DNA of 9,481 bases, taken from positions 1 to 9,481 of the forward strand of contig JALZVN010000338.1 in NCBI GenBank assembly GCA_023299965.1, in the 5' to 3' direction. The stretch is from Saprospiraceae bacterium. Its GTDB lineage: Bacteria > Bacteroidota > Bacteroidia > Chitinophagales > Saprospiraceae. The translations under genes and the position numbers were made by a program. Below are positions 1 through 7,300 of the stretch, piece by piece; the stretch's first letter is position 1, and each line of letters opens with the position of its first letter. The notes beneath the pieces are model-generated. The model was given only the letters and a program-made list of their open reading frames with translations. It was not told the origin of the DNA and searched no databases.

Positions 1-452
1 CGCAGTATCCTGAGATGTCAGGCATTGATCCAAATGAATTGACAGAGTTGAGAACCCTAGGAGAAATTGTAACTTTCGTATCTGGAAAATCAGGCGCTAC
101 CAATACAAGTGCTCCAGCTACAGTTGCGAGTATATCTAGCACTCCTGTGGTAAGTGCTCCAGCTAATAACAATGGCAATACATCTGTTGATCTTGGTGCT
201 TTGCAATCTGCATTGATGGAGGTAGTAAGTGAAAAGACTGGTTACCCTGCTGAGATGTTAGAATTGAACATGGATATGGAAGCAGATTTAGGAATTGACT
301 CTATCAAAAGAGTAGAAATATTTGGTGCACTTACTACCCAGTATCCGGATATGAGTGGCATCGACCCAAATGAATTAACGGAGTTAAGAACGCTAGGCGA
401 AATAGTAACCTTCGTCGGAGCGAAAGTAAAAAAAAAGTCTACAGTAATGTAG
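1..452 (+). CDS. pfaA: PUFA synthase PfaA, tandem ACP part (5' partial, ACP frame ending at TAG)
   Basis: Carries the growing acyl chain of a PUFA synthase. The frame is open from the window edge (first whole codon at 3), so the gene starts upstream; the ATG at 15 lies inside an ACP and is not a real start. What is seen: the last ~26 residues of one ACP, an Ala/Ser/Thr/Pro/Asn-rich linker (about 81-185), then a complete ACP with the phosphopantetheine motif GIDSIKR, whose Ser codon is 300-302. Tandem ACPs followed by KR are the hallmark of PfaA. The frame ends at TAG 450-452 just after a lysine run (VKKKSTVM), 34 bases past the ACP domain, while PfaA-like sequence continues at once in the -1 frame. 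I infer that this and the next entry are one gene interrupted at the A9 run at 428-436. The product unshifted would be a KS-MAT-ACP protein lacking KR and DH. Confidence 0.88.
   Translation, partial: QYPEMSGIDPNELTELRTLGEIVTFVSGKSGATNTSAPATVASISSTPVVSAPANNNGNTSVDLGALQSALMEVVSEKTGYPAEMLELNMDMEADLGIDSIKRVEIFGALTTQYPDMSGIDPNELTELRTLGEIVTFVGAKVKKKSTVM
3..80 (+). repeat. ACP tandem repeat, copy A (C-terminal part only)
   Basis: Encodes the final 26 residues of an ACP cut by the window edge (QYPEMSGIDPNELTELRTLG then EIVTFV). It matches 339-416 at 25 of 26 residues (Glu versus Asp in QYP[ED]M), yet about half of the codons differ synonymously. The repeat period is 336 nt (112 residues). Confidence 0.9.
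186..416 (+). other. Complete ACP domain of PfaA
   Basis: A four-helix acyl carrier domain reading from VDLGALQSALMEVV to TLGEIVTFV. The attachment Ser for 4'-phosphopantetheine is in DLGIDSIKRVEIFG (Ser codon 300-302). The preceding acidic stretch (NMDMEADLGIDS) and the following RVEI are typical of PfaA ACPs. Multiple ACPs in PUFA synthases act in parallel, and their number scales product yield in studied systems. How many lie upstream cannot be seen. Confidence 0.93.
339..416 (+). repeat. ACP tandem repeat, copy B
   Basis: The C-terminal part of the complete ACP, repeating 3-80 at a 336-nt period with one residue changed. Differences include TCA/AGT for Ser, TTG/TTA for Leu, ACA/ACG and ACC/ACG for Thr, and GGA/GGC for Gly. 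Confidence 0.9.
417..437 (+). promoter_or_regulatory. Candidate -1 frameshift (slippery) site: GGAG, 10-nt gap, A AAA AAG
   Basis: Nine consecutive A (428-436) followed by G. In the ACP frame the codons are AAA (429-431), AAA (432-434) and AAG (435-437), so 431-437 is the heptamer A AAA AAG in the exact X XXY YYZ phase used for -1 frameshifting in E. coli dnaX. A -1 slip gives AAA (434-436) then GTC (437-439), which leads straight into the PfaA linker and KR. A GGAG at 417-420 ends 10 nt before the heptamer, the spacing of the stimulatory SD-like element in dnaX. The same change would be produced by RNA polymerase slippage adding one A, or by a real A10 run read as A9. Sequence alone cannot separate these. 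Confidence 0.55.
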
Positions 453-2947
453 AGTTTGCACCGTTTTCAAAAAACCAAGGATTTGATGAAGGAGCCGCGT
501 TTAGTGGCTCCTTCCACGGTGTTGAAAGAAAAATACTTGGATTCAAATATCTTCCCAAACCAGATTTTTATCAGGTTGAATTACCTGAAGGATATGGCAC
601 CGTAGTTACAAATGATGGAAGCCCACTTACCGAAAATTTTATTTCCAAACTCAAATCAAGTGGCACTCCTATTGTTGTGATCAACCTACCCAATATAGAC
701 AATCCTTATCAAGAAAATTCACTCAATCTTAAAGACAGTCGAGAAGAAACTATTAAAGAGCTATTTGTCAATATCCGCAATAGAGGGTTTAATATTGGAA
801 GCTTTGTACATCTCCATCCTAGATTCACCTTTCAAGGAAAGAAGTTCTACCAACATTTTAATCTAGAAAGAGATATATTGAAATGTGTATTTCTGATAGC
901 TAAATTCATAAAAGAAGATCTGAATGTATTTGGTGAATCGCACCATGCTCGTTTCATGACAGTTAGTCAAATGGATGGTAATTTAGGAAAAGGGACCTCT
1001 GGTAATGTCTCCGTTGTAGGGGGCGGATTGACGGGTCTGATAAAATGTTTAAATCTTGAATGGTCTCCCGTATTTTGCCGTGCAGTAGATTTGGATCCAA
1101 GCATTTTTGCTAGAAAAGCAGCAGATCACATATACGACGAGTATTATGATGCGAATAGAGACATCATCGAAGTAGCATACGACACAAACCAAAGAAAGAC
1201 GCCTTTTGAAACAACTGAAATCATAGAGGAGAACAAACCAATCCAAGCAAGAATTACGAAGGAGAGCGTATTCCTTGTTTCTGGTGGTGCTAAAGGTGTA
1301 ACGGCAACTTGTGTAAAAGCAATGGCAAAAGTATTCCCTTGCAAGTTCATTCTACTTGGAAGGTCAGATATTCAATTTGATCTACCAGCATATGCAGTGA
1401 ACGACAGTGACGAAAGAAATCTGAAGTCTCTTATTATGCAGGACTTGAAGAAAAGCGGCAAAGCTAGTCTAGCAGATGTCAAAAAAATATACAATAAAAT
1501 AGTTGCTAAAAAAGAAATTGAAGAAACACTTGCTACTATCAGAGCAGAGGGCAATGAGGCAATGTATATAAAAGGAGACGTCACAAAGGTAGCCACATTC
1601 AAAAACGCGCTAAATACTGCCTCAGCAAAACTGGGCAAGATCACGGGCATCATACACGGTGCAGGTCGATTAGCTGATAAATATATCCAAGACAAAACTG
1701 CACAAGATTTTGAAAATGTATTGTCCGTTAAACTAGATGGTATGTTGAGCCTACTAGCAGCAACAGATATAATGGATCTTGATTACCTAATTATGTTTTC
1801 CTCTGTAGCAGGATACTATGGCAATGTAGGTCAATCAGACTACGCCATTGCAAATGAAATATTGAGCAAGGCTGCGCATCTTTTCAAAACAAACCACTCT
1901 AATACACATGTGAGCGCAATCAACTGGGGCGCATGGGATTCAGGAATGGTAAGTGGAGAACTAAAAGCACAATTTGAGGCTATGGGCGTTAAGCTTGTAA
2001 ACAGTGAAGGAGGAGCAGCCATGTTCCTTAATGAACTTAATAACAGATACGAGGATCAAGCTTCCACTATTATTGGTGGGACACTTCCAGCTGGCATCAG
2101 CTATTTGGGAGAACTGAAAACTCACCATATCGTAAAAACAATCACTGCCAAGAACAATCCTTTTTTACAAGATCATGTAATCCAAGGAAAGGCTGTCTTA
2201 CCTGTAGTCAACGCTGTGGGATGGATGGCACAAAACTGTGAACGTTTATATCCTGACTATAGAGTGTATGAAATTTCTGACACCAGATTATTCAAGGGTT
2301 TAGTATTTGATCAAGAAGATGAAAAAACTTATACACTTGAATTAAAAGAGGAAGCAAAATCGGAAGAAGAAATCAAGTTTTCTGCAACTGTATTGAGCCA
2401 AGGAAAGAAATTACCAATCATTCACTACAAGGCAAATGTGGTAATTAGAAACAAGAAAGCTATCCCAGCAGCTCCAACTTTTAATTTGAAAAAGAATACG
2501 AGTGTAGCGTTAAAGGACGGAAAAGAACTATATAAAAACGGAGCATTGTTTCACGGTCCTAACTTCCAAGGAATCAATCAAATCATAGATAGTAGCGACA
2601 AGCACATGTTGCTTTCATGTACTGCTCCAAATGTAAGCGCAGAAGAACAAGGACAATTTCCTGTAGATTCTGTAAACACCTTCTTTTCTGATATCCAATA
2701 TCAAGGAATGGTAGTATGGGTGCAGCAGTTTAATGACGGCGCTAAAAGTTTGCCACTACAAACCGAAAATGTCACTTTATTCAAGCCAGTACCATTTGAA
2801 AAGCTTATGTATGTACATATAGATATAACAGAATCTACAGAGTACAAAATGATAGCCAATTGTACAGTAATGGATGAAGAAGGTACAGTTTACATGAAAA
2901 CCTCTGGTGCCGCAGTTACGGTGTCTAAGCAATTGCAATGGAATTAA
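434..2947 (+). CDS. pfaA: PUFA synthase PfaA, linker-KR-DH part (-1 frame relative to the ACPs)
   Basis: C-terminal part of PfaA: reduces the beta-keto group of ACP-bound chains (KR) and dehydrates the hydroxyacyl product (PKS-type DH), in the cytosol. The first possible in-frame start is GTG 677, but PfaA-like sequence begins well before it: from 437 the frame reads VYSNVEFAPF, then GFKYLPKPDFYQVELPEGYG and TNDGSPLTENF, which matches the usual ACP-to-KR linker (LPxPDF...LP.G....TDDGSPLT). So 677 is not a credible start and the gene continues the ACP frame through the A9 run. Residue numbers below count from GTG 677. KR structural half about 53-170 (GGGLTGLIKCLNLEW, VFCRAVDLDPS); catalytic half about 198-430 with SGGAKGVTA, SSVAG at 375-379, Tyr389 and Asn393. 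DH about 493-750 with HVIQGKAVLP (His500) and DIQYQ (Asp672). The stop TAA is at 2945-2947. No other break is seen. Confidence 0.9.
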   Translation, partial: KVYSNVEFAPFSKNQGFDEGAAFSGSFHGVERKILGFKYLPKPDFYQVELPEGYGTVVTNDGSPLTENFISKLKSSGTPIVVINLPNIDNPYQENSLNLKDSREETIKELFVNIRNRGFNIGSFVHLHPRFTFQGKKFYQHFNLERDILKCVFLIAKFIKEDLNVFGESHHARFMTVSQMDGNLGKGTSGNVSVVGGGLTGLIKCLNLEWSPVFCRAVDLDPSIFARKAADHIYDEYYDANRDIIEVAYDTNQRKTPFETTEIIEENKPIQARITKESVFLVSGGAKGVTATCVKAMAKVFPCKFILLGRSDIQFDLPAYAVNDSDERNLKSLIMQDLKKSGKASLADVKKIYNKIVAKKEIEETLATIRAEGNEAMYIKGDVTKVATFKNALNTASAKLGKITGIIHGAGRLADKYIQDKTAQDFENVLSVKLDGMLSLLAATDIMDLDYLIMFSSVAGYYGNVGQSDYAIANEILSKAAHLFKTNHSNTHVSAINWGAWDSGMVSGELKAQFEAMGVKLVNSEGGAAMFLNELNNRYEDQASTIIGGTLPAGISYLGELKTHHIVKTITAKNNPFLQDHVIQGKAVLPVVNAVGWMAQNCERLYPDYRVYEISDTRLFKGLVFDQEDEKTYTLELKEEAKSEEEIKFSATVLSQGKKLPIIHYKANVVIRNKKAIPAAPTFNLKKNTSVALKDGKELYKNGALFHGPNFQGINQIIDSSDKHMLLSCTAPNVSAEEQGQFPVDSVNTFFSDIQYQGMVVWVQQFNDGAKSLPLQTENVTLFKPVPFEKLMYVHIDITESTEYKMIANCTVMDEEGTVYMKTSGAAVTVSKQLQWN
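438..453 (+). other. Small hairpin with GTAA tetraloop directly after the slippery site
   Basis: TCTACA (438-443) pairs perfectly with TGTAGA (448-453), closing the four-base loop GTAA, which as RNA is a GNRA-type loop. It starts on the base after the heptamer and its 3' arm contains the ACP-frame stop codon TAG (450-452). The stem is A/U-rich and the zero spacing is shorter than the usual 5-9 nt for a frameshift stimulator, so a role is uncertain. Confidence 0.4.
488..514 (+). other. Strong 9-bp hairpin inside the ACP-KR linker
   Basis: GAAGGAGCC (488-496) and GGCTCCTTC (506-514) are perfect inverted arms with a 9-base loop, 6 of the 9 pairs being G-C. No T run follows, so it does not look like an intrinsic terminator. 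It lies 50 nt beyond the slippery heptamer, too far for a classical frameshift stimulator. The left arm contains an SD-like AAGGAG, but no start codon in the KR frame follows at a usable distance. Confidence 0.5.
833..1990 (+). other. Ketoreductase (KR) domain of PfaA
   Basis: NADPH-dependent beta-ketoacyl reductase of the extended PKS/FAS SDR type. The N-terminal structural half has the MDGNLG...GGGLTGLIKCLNLEW core typical of PUFA synthase KRs. The catalytic half has a Rossmann loop SGGAKGVTA (from Val198 counted from GTG 677), LLGRS after the second strand, IIHGAG, then FSSVAGYYGNVGQSDYAIAN with Ser375/376, Tyr389 and Asn393 as catalytic residues, and INWGAWDSGMV. All key residues are present, so the domain looks active. 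Confidence 0.92.
2153..2935 (+). other. PKS-type dehydratase (DH) domain at the PfaA C-terminus
   Basis: Double-hotdog dehydratase. The N-terminal hotdog has the exact HxxxGxxxxP motif as HVIQGKAVLP (His500 counted from GTG 677). The C-terminal hotdog has LFHGPNFQGI and a DxxxQ motif as DIQYQ (Asp672). Both catalytic residues are present. Not all PfaA homologues were originally annotated with this domain, but this C-terminal region is a recognised PfaA feature, with a role distinct from the FabA-like DH domains of PfaC. Confidence 0.82.
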
Positions 2948-3031
2948 AACTATTTAGCATTGAATACTTTCGTAAATCAAGTTACTGAAATACTCAAGCT
3001 AAATAATGTAAAAAAATTAGAAAGAATTTAG
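2948..3031 (+). other. 84-nt intergenic gap between pfaA and the pfaC-like gene
   Basis: Separates the pfaA stop (2945-2947) from the ATG at 3032. It holds a large imperfect palindrome (next entry) followed by an A-rich stretch. I see no convincing promoter or Rho-independent terminator and no clear Shine-Dalgarno, only an A-rich region with AGAAAG about ten bases before the ATG. The short gap and shared pathway argue for co-transcription. Reading on in the pfaA frame past its TAA gives 27 codons before a TAG at 3029-3031, which directly abuts the ATG. Confidence 0.6.
2951..3005 (+). other. Extended imperfect hairpin in the pfaA-pfaC gap
   Basis: The outer stem is a perfect 8-bp inverted repeat, TATTTAGC (2951-2958) against GCTAAATA (2998-3005). 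Inward, pairing continues with single-base interruptions: TTGA (2960-2963) with TCAA (2994-2997), TA with TA (2965-2966 / 2991-2992), TTTC (2968-2971) with GAAA (2987-2990), and GTAA (2972-2975) with TTAC (2982-2985), leaving a 6-base loop. About 22 base pairs over 55 nt. It is not followed by a T run on the + strand. It may protect or process the transcript, tune expression of the downstream gene, or be an operator. Confidence 0.6.
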
Positions 3032-4372
3032 ATGATCGCAATAATAGGCTCTTCAGGTTTATTTCCAGGCTCTTCCACTAAGGAAGCGTTTTGGAATAAT
3101 CTTATGCAGCAGAAAGACTTAACGGGTACCGCAAGCAAAGATGACTTTGGTGCTGAGCCTGATTTGTTTTTTCAATCAGAAAAAGGCGTTGTAGATAAAT
3201 GCTACTCTTTAAGGGGTGGCTATATTCGGGATTTCAAGTTTGATCCTAGTGGATATCACTTAGACCCAACTTTTTTACAAGAGCAGGACAAGCTGTATCA
3301 ATGGTCTTTATATGTAGCCAAAGAAGGCCTCAGAGACGCTGGATATCTCGGCAATGATATATTAGAAAGATGTGGAGTCATACTTGGGAATCTATCCTTT
3401 CCTACCCTATCCTCGCACAAACGATTATCTAATCTCTACACAGATAATGTAGAAGTGCAATTAAAGAAGATCTTACAATCTAAGGATTTTGAATTGCCAC
3501 ACCACAGTCAAAAAAGCACTAAACAACAAATCCTTGATTATACCCCATCGGGAATGGTGGCAGAAGCACTGGGATTAGGAGGTGTTCACTATGCCCTAGA
3601 TGCCGCTTGTGCCACTTCGTTATATGCCATTAAACTTGCTTGTGATCAATTGAATGCTGGCAAAGCAGATATGATGTTGGCGGGTGCCGTTTGTGCATCG
3701 GATCAGTTATTTATTCATATGGGTTTTTCTATATTCCATGCCTATTCTGCATCGGATAAAAAGTTTGTTCCATTGGATAAAGATTCTGCCGGTTTAGTCT
3801 CTGCTGAGGGAGCTGGTATGGTGGTATTGAAAAGACTAGAAGACGCAGAAAGAGACGGGGACAATATATTAGGCGTGATAGGAGGAATAGGTCTATCAAA
3901 TGATGGGCAAGGAAAGTTTCTTCTCAGCCCCAATCCAAAAGGTCAACAACTTGCCTTTGAAAGAGCTTATGCGCAGCACAATACAGCTCCTGAAAATACC
4001 AGCTATTTGGAATGCCATGCTACAGGCACTCCACTGGGGGACGTTACTGAGATAAACTCCATCTCAGACTTCTTTGCAACGTATAAGGCACTGCCTCTAC
4101 TAGGTTCGGTTAAGTCCAACATGGGTCACCTATTGACGGCTGCAGGCATGACTGGACTACTCAAAGTATTAGCGGCGATAAAGCATGAAGTTATTCCCCC
4201 TAATATCAATCTCCAAGCGCCAGTGCAAGCAGATAATCAATGGATAAGCGATCAACAGATGATCACCAAGCCTACAGATTGGAATGATGATCAAAAACAA
4301 GCGGGAATTAATTCTTTCGGATTCGGAGGGACAAATGCCCACATGATTGTACAAAATTATAAAACGAATAAA
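3032..4372 (+). other. Ketosynthase (KS) domain
   Basis: Decarboxylative condensation of malonyl-ACP onto the acyl chain. The active-site Cys193 sits in DAACATSLYAIKLA; the two catalytic histidines are His329 in ECHATGTPLGD and His366 in KSNMGHLLTAAG; the domain closes with GFGGTNAHMIVQNY. All three catalytic residues are present, so it should be active. In PUFA synthases the PfaA and PfaC KS domains are thought to handle different chain lengths. Confidence 0.95.
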
Positions 4373-7300
4373 TACCCGAAAGAAACATCGGAGCAAAACG
4401 AAAAACTAGCTTCAATGTCCATCATCGGGATGGACGCACATTTCGGGAATTGCGATGGTTTGGATGCTTTTTCTGATACCATATATTATGGCAAACAGCA
4501 CCTTAGGTCTCTTCCTCCCAATAGGTGGAAAGGATTTGAGGAGAACAAAAACATTCTCTCTCAGTATGGTCTACAAAATGGAGAAGTCCCTCCAGGGGCT
4601 TACCTAGAAGATTTTGAGATAGATTTATTGCGTTATAAGATTCAGCCTAAAGAAGCAGAAACGCTAGAACCACAACAGGCTCTCATTTTGAAAGTCGCTG
4701 ATAAAGCGATTAAAGACGCCGGCTTGAGTCCATCTAAGAATATCGCTGTATTGATTGCAATGGAATCAGAACTAGCCATCCACCATTATCTCGCTCGATG
4801 GGACATGTCTTGGCAGCTAGAAGAAGCATTAGAAAAAAATGGTATCGAACTCGATGCCCAACAAAAAGAAGAACTAGAAAAGGCAACGAGAAACAGTGTC
4901 TATTATCGTGAAGGCGCACAAACTCCTTCTCAACACACCAGTTTTGTCGGCAATATCATGGCGAGCAGAATCGCTGCTTTATGGGATTTTTCAGGACCTG
5001 CTTTTACTGTTTCTTGTGCAGAACAATCTGTATTCAAAGCCATTGATATCGCACAGCTAATGCTATCCAATGACGAAGTGGATGCAGTTGTGGTCGGTGG
5101 AGTTGATCTCTCTGGTGGGTTGGAAAACGTGCTATTAAGGAATCAGAAAAACAAAGTCAATCAAAAATCAAATCCAAGTATCGCGCTAGACCAATCCAAT
5201 CAAGGCTGGATAGTAGGGGAAGGCGCTGGAGCGATTGTCCTATGCAAATCAGACCAAACGAAAGGTAAAAAAGTATATGCCACAATAGAGGGTGCCATGT
5301 CTAAGCAAGCACCTCAAAACGATGTTGGTTATATAGAACTTGCATCTACTGGAATAGCACAGGAGGATAAAAAAGAATTGGATTTCTTAAAGGCCAATAC
5401 AACTAAGCAACCTGTTGCTTTGGGATCTGTAAAATCTAATATAGGGCACACTTTTGCAGCCTCCGGTATAGCTGCCATTATCAAAACGGCTCTTTGTGTT
5501 TCAGAAAAATTCATACCAGCGATACCCAATTGGTCGGCTCCAAAAGAAGAATCTTTCTTTGAAAAGGCAAATTACTATTTCCCCACAGATTCAAGACCAT
5601 GGATACTAAAGGATAACATTCAACAAAGAAAGGCTTTGGTCAATGATGGCCATGGCAATGTGATAAAAATCGCAGAAGCCGTTTCTTCAGCAACTATTCA
5701 TCCTCAAATTAGGCGCAGAGAATTTACGTCTTTATTTATATTAAGAGGAAATGACAACAAAGAAATCCTCCATCAAATATCAGCCCTAGAAATAGCACTA
5801 GAGTCTAAAACAGACTTAGCTGATATCGCAGCTAGTTTTTATAAAAATGCCAAAACGAAAAATGGCTATACACTAGTCTTAGTATCAAAAACTAGAAAAG
5901 CACTAAGCAACGAGATTACATTCTTTAAGAAGAAATTTCAAAATCCTTTAGTAGACGGAATGACTATCAAAACGCCTAAAGGAAGTTACTTTACGAATAC
6001 CCCAATGGGTAAAAAAGGCAAGGTCACTTTTGTGTATCCCGGTTCTTCGACGGCATATACAGGTCTTGGGAAAAATGCTTTTAGGGTATTCCCTCACTTA
6101 CATAAATACTACGAAGAAAAATTAGGTAACCTAGACTACTTTGTTTGGTCTGACTTTCTTTATCCAAGACAAATAAGAAAAGACGCTACCCCACCCGCAA
6201 TACAAGGACACGCGATAGCAATGATGTCTGTAGGCGTATTTCACTCAGCACTCTATACACATGTGCTTAGGGATATGCTGAAATGTGAACCTGCAATAGC
6301 TTTGGGCTATAGTATGGGAGAATGCAGCAGTATGTGGTATTCCTTAGGCGTTTGGGATCCAAATAATTCTAGTCACTTCCAAAGTTCGCCTATTTTCCAA
6401 GATCGTTTTGCAGGCGACCTTTACAATCTAGCGGAGCATTGGGGCGTGAGTTCTGAGGAAGCGAAGGCCAACTGGGTAAGCCTTATCTTGATGACTTCAA
6501 AAGAAGCAGTGCAGCCATACCTAGCTGACCATCCAGGTGTTTACTTGAGCTTTATCAATTCTCCAAACGAGGTCATCATATCTGGCGATAAGACCACTTG
6601 TTATAAGATAGCAAAGACAATAGGCTGCCAATCCATGCCACTACCCTTTCAGAATGTAATCCATCATGATTTTTGCAGATCAGAAGAAGAGGGACTTTGG
6701 GCTATGCATAATTTTACTATCCACGAAAATCCAAATATTCAATTTTACTCCAGTGTACAAAATGATTACCTTCCGGTAGAAAGTGCGAAAATTGCACACA
6801 ATTCTACAGAAGTATGTTGTCGTCCAGTCAATTTCCCTGCCAGTGTAGAAAAGGTCTATGAGGACGGTGCGCGTATCTTTATTGAATTAGGAGCCAACGC
6901 AACTTGCACTGGTTGGATCAACGAAATCCTAAAAGGTAAGGAACATCTCGCTATGAGCATGGACATCAAGGGTAAGCACGTAGCGGACACTATGACGGCA
7001 GTAGTTGCCATGCTTACTTCGCATCAGGTTGCTATAGATTTACAAACTCTATTTGTTACCGAAGATGTAACCAGTAAAGAAAAAAGCTTTTATAAAAAAA
7101 TCGCTTTAGGCGGAAAACGAATCACAGATATTTTTAAAGAACCTTCATTTGTTTCACTATTCGAAAATGTACAGGTTAAAGAGAGAGAATTGGTCATGCA
7201 CGAAGCTAACCATTATCAGGGGTACGCGCCTACACCGCCCGTATCAAATGCTCCTCAAAACTCAGTATATAACAATCCAAAAAATACTAAAATCATTTCA

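Noticed and set aside
488..514. Intrinsic transcription terminator after the ACP-frame stop
   Set aside because: The stem is good, but the following bases (CACGGTG) have no T run, and coding sequence for the KR continues.
488..520. AAGGAG as a ribosome binding site for an independently translated KR-DH
   Set aside because: No ATG, GTG or TTG in the KR frame follows at a usable distance. The GTG at 504 is in another frame.
677..679. GTG at 677 as the true start of a separate KR-DH gene
   Set aside because: PfaA-type linker sequence is encoded in the same frame for about 80 codons before it (437-676) without any start codon. The KR structural half depends on this region, so a frame change from the ACPs explains the data better.
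1049..2022. Minus-strand open frames opposite pfaA
   Set aside because: They lie antisense to conserved KR sequence, overlap each other and encode nothing recognisable. They are shadows of the coding strand.
2933..2972. Bacteroidota-type promoter (TTG ... TAnnTTTG) before the pfaC-like gene
   Set aside because: The only near match, TACTTTCG at 2965-2972, lacks a TTTG and the nearest upstream TTG is about 29 bp away, too far for the -33/-7 spacing. It also lies inside the palindrome.
2948..3031. Stop-codon readthrough joining PfaA to a 27-codon tail
   Set aside because: The pfaA frame stays open after its TAA until TAG 3029-3031, but the translation resembles no domain and the openness is explained by the palindrome and chance. 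The PfaA protein already ends with its DH domain.
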